64,000 nucleotides of DNA, from the NCBI RefSeq assembly GCF_014207565.1, contig NZ_JACHGJ010000003.1:111944-175943 (forward strand), read 5' to 3'. Position numbers and translations under genes: made by a program. This stretch comes from Spirochaeta isovalerica (GTDB taxonomy: Bacteria > Spirochaetota > Spirochaetia > DSM-2461). Positions 61,800 to 64,000 of this stretch are shown here, piece after piece. Numbering within the stretch: the first letter of the stretch is position 1; every line of letters starts with the position of its first letter. Under the pieces are notes generated by a model. It was given only the letters and a program-made list of their open reading frames with translations, made no database searches and had not been told where the DNA came from.

Positions 61800-63500
61800 A
61801 TGGATAAACTGCAAAAAGTGAAAAAAGAGCTGTCGAAGCTCGGTCTGTCGGGAACTGTCAAGGCTGACGAGTTCCGCAAATCCATCCGCCTGACAGGCCA
61901 TGTCGATTCCTGGGACCGGAAAGTCGCCGCAGGTTTCGCCGCGGCTAACCGGGGATATAAAGGCGTCCTGAACGATATAACTGTCGAAGGCATTGGAGAG
62001 GAAAAAATCTACCGATTCGATCCGGGAGACCGGGTCCTTGAGGGGCGATATTTTGATGCGGTCATTATCGGCGGCGGGATCATCGGTTGTGCGACGGCCC
62101 GGGAATTGGCGCGATATAATATTTCTATTGCTCTTCTGGAGAAGGAAGAGGATCTGGCCATGCAGACTTCCAGCCGGAACGACGGCATGATCCACCCGGG
62201 GTTCGCCGCGCATCCGGGAACGAAGAAAGCCCATTACAATGTTCTGGGAAACAGAATGTATACTCAGTGGGCAGAAGAGTTGGGTTTTGAACTGAAACGC
62301 CCCGGATCCCTTGTCCTTTTTCCCTCAAAACTGGAAAAATATGTGATTCCCTTAATGAAAAGGCGGGCAAGGCAAAACGGCGTCGACGGGGATTACCGCT
62401 ATATATCCCGGAAGAAAGTCTTCGAAATGGAACCCAATGTCACCGAAGATCAGCAGGGCGCTTTCTTTCTTCCCTCTGCGGGGATCATCTCCCCCTATAA
62501 AGCGACCATTGCCATGGCGGAAAATGCTGTTCAGAACGGCGCTGAGGTTTTTCTCAATTGCTTTGTCGAATCCTTTGAGATGAGGGAGGGCAGAATCGCC
62601 GCTGTCAGGACCGGCAGGGGAACGGTGAAGTGCGGAGCTGTTATCAATTGCGCCGGTAATTTCGCCGATGTCATTGCCGGGCTGGCTGATGACCGCTTTT
62701 TCAGTCTTCACGGCCGGAAAGGGACCGAGTGCATTCTCGATCGCAATACGGGGCTGACCCAGCATAGCATCCTTTCCATGCCCCGGCTCATTCAGAAAAA
62801 TTCAAAAACCAAAGGCGGCGGTGTCGTTCCCTGTATCGAGGGAAATATTCTGCTGGGGCCTACGGCAGAAGAGCAACCCTGGAGAGAGGATTATTCCACA
62901 GACAGGAATAGTTTTACAGAGCTGCTGCAAAAGCTGGACCTCAATAAAAAACTGAGCGGCTCATCGGTCATCACCTATTTTTCAGGGATCCGCCCCGCTT
63001 CCTGGGAGGAGGATTTTATTATTGAACCTTCCCAAAGGGTAGAGAATCTGGTTCACGGAGCGGCCATACAGTCTCCCGGAGTGGCTTCCGCTCCGGCTAT
63101 TGCTGTCGATCTTGCAAAAATGACTGTTGAGATTCTATCCAAAGATAAATCCGTCGGGGAAAGGACGGATTTCGAACCGGTGAGAAAAGCGGCATACCAT
63201 CAGATTGATTCTGTTGAAGAACGGCGGGAAATGGTCGTGAAGAACCCCCTATACGGTAATATCATCTGCCGCTGCGAGACAATCTCGGAGCAGGAGATCC
63301 GCGATGTTCTTCGTGGCCCGCTTCCTGTCACGTCTCTCGATGCAATAAAGAGGCGGATTCGCGCCGGAGCGGGACGGTGTCACGGAGGATTCTGTACACC
63401 CAGAATCATGGAGATCATTTCCGACGAGCTGGGAATCCCCATGGTGGAAATTACCAGAAAAGGAGACAGTTCGCCGGTACTGTCGGGAGAGACAAAATGA
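61800..63500 (+). CDS. GlpA-like FAD oxidoreductase with N-terminal BON-like domain
   Basis: The 566-residue protein has an N-terminal module of about 65 residues (TVKADEFRKSIRLTGHVDSW and so on) that looks like a BON domain. A DAO-type FAD domain follows (DAVIIGGGIIGCATARELARY, then SSRNDGMIHPGFAA). The C-terminal part carries a [2Fe-2S] domain, CRCETISEQEI and GRCHGGFC. It resembles anaerobic glycerol-3-phosphate dehydrogenase GlpA, but the substrate is not certain. The start has GAGGA six bases ahead. The next gene overlaps by 4 bp. Confidence 0.88.
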   Translation: MDKLQKVKKELSKLGLSGTVKADEFRKSIRLTGHVDSWDRKVAAGFAAANRGYKGVLNDITVEGIGEEKIYRFDPGDRVLEGRYFDAVIIGGGIIGCATARELARYNISIALLEKEEDLAMQTSSRNDGMIHPGFAAHPGTKKAHYNVLGNRMYTQWAEELGFELKRPGSLVLFPSKLEKYVIPLMKRRARQNGVDGDYRYISRKKVFEMEPNVTEDQQGAFFLPSAGIISPYKATIAMAENAVQNGAEVFLNCFVESFEMREGRIAAVRTGRGTVKCGAVINCAGNFADVIAGLADDRFFSLHGRKGTECILDRNTGLTQHSILSMPRLIQKNSKTKGGGVVPCIEGNILLGPTAEEQPWREDYSTDRNSFTELLQKLDLNKKLSGSSVITYFSGIRPASWEEDFIIEPSQRVENLVHGAAIQSPGVASAPAIAVDLAKMTVEILSKDKSVGERTDFEPVRKAAYHQIDSVEERREMVVKNPLYGNIICRCETISEQEIRDVLRGPLPVTSLDAIKRRIRAGAGRCHGGFCTPRIMEIISDELGIPMVEITRKGDSSPVLSGETK

Positions 63501-64000
63501 ACAGGGTCTACGATGTCATTGTTATCGGTGCCGGTCCGGCCGGCATGGCCGCCGCATTGGAGGTCGCAGAAAGAGGGGATTCCGTTCTGATTATTGAGCG
63601 CGAAGACAGACCCGGCGGAATACTGAATCAGTGCATTCATGACGGATTCGGATTGGTCAAATTCAAGGAAAAACTCACCGGACCTGAATATGCGGATCTC
63701 TATGTCGGCAGAGTCGAGAAGGCGGGAATAGAGATTCTGACAAGCACTTTTCTGCTGGAACTGAGAAAGAGGAAGGATCTGTTCCTTATGAAACTGGTCA
63801 GTTCCGAAAAAGGAGTCTTCCCGCTCGAAGGGAAAGCGGTCATTGTCAGCACGGGGTGCCGGGAGCGTTCGGATCGTCAGATTTTCATTCACGGAGACCG
63901 CCCGGCGGGGATTTTTACGGCAGGGCAGGCTCAGGCGTTTATCAATCGTATGGGATATATGCCGGGGAAACGGGCTGTGATTCTGGGGAGCGGGGACATC
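63497..64000 (+). CDS. GlpB-like FAD/NAD(P) oxidoreductase, cut by the window edge
   Basis: The first 168 residues are present: FAD-binding VIVIGAGPAGMAAALEVAERG, then PGGILNQCIHDGFGL, and a second nucleotide-binding start RAVILGSGDI at the edge. This is the usual partner of two-subunit GlpA-like enzymes in anaerobes. ATGA overlap couples it to the previous gene. Confidence 0.85.
   Translation, partial: MNRVYDVIVIGAGPAGMAAALEVAERGDSVLIIEREDRPGGILNQCIHDGFGLVKFKEKLTGPEYADLYVGRVEKAGIEILTSTFLLELRKRKDLFLMKLVSSEKGVFPLEGKAVIVSTGCRERSDRQIFIHGDRPAGIFTAGQAQAFINRMGYMPGKRAVILGSGDI

Overview
The window reads as chromosome from a free-living, largely anaerobic bacterium with a Gram-negative-type envelope, most likely a spirochaete. 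This taxonomic call is inferred from gene style, not from a marker gene. Signs include exported lipoproteins, PEGA-repeat protease, CheX and an MCP-like transducer, several ferredoxin-tailed aldo/keto reductases, class III ribonucleotide reductase and type III glutamine synthetase. Base composition looks even throughout, and no transposase, phage gene, plasmid gene, rRNA or CRISPR array is visible. Two tRNA genes (Asn, Cys) lie near the two ends, both on the minus strand.

Left part (1-12.8 kb, all minus strand). tRNA-Asn is followed by a duplicated tail-plus-terminator unit. Next comes the operon nrdR-nrdD-(radical/thioredoxin subunit)-nrdG under a NrdR box. The class III reductase is cleanly split: the glycyl-radical segment is a separate gene fused to a CPNC thioredoxin/glutaredoxin-like domain. 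After an exported protease and a lipoprotein comes a nitrogen island: glnN, amtB-glnK and a NifA-like sigma54 activator. Near-perfect -24/-12 promoters precede glnN and amtB, and paired TACA-N4-TGTA sites lie upstream of them.

Middle (12.8-39.6 kb). Here are an acyl-ACP thioesterase, a nitroreductase, an MCP-like transducer, an aldo/keto reductase, a zinc/cadmium-type P-ATPase with its ArsR repressor, and a plus-strand importer operon (Ig-like protein, FecCD permease, ATPase, binding protein, TiaS-like protein, ThiF-like enzyme) behind a structured leader. Then follow a GH42 beta-galactosidase, a J-domain protein whose start codon sits in a terminator loop, a two-component system linked to an acidic repeat protein, and a run of small-molecule enzymes.

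Right part (39.6-64 kb). A plus-strand cluster of NDH-2/DoxX fusion, polyprenyl synthase, MenA-like prenyltransferase and a double FMN-binding lipoprotein resembles the flavin-based extracellular electron-transfer locus of Listeria. A MarR-controlled epimerase pair, methionine aminopeptidase, an M50 protease, a periplasmic methionine-sulfoxide repair operon (DipZ-MsrB-MsrA) beside a two-component system, a group of envelope proteins of unknown function, CheX and tRNA-Cys follow. tRNA-Cys has the same kind of duplicated tail as tRNA-Asn. The window ends in malic enzyme and a GntR-controlled GlpA/GlpB-like oxidoreductase operon that runs off the right edge.

Many genes are joined by ATGA, TGATG or TAATG overlaps, and start codons were chosen by Shine-Dalgarno position where the longest frame was unlikely.
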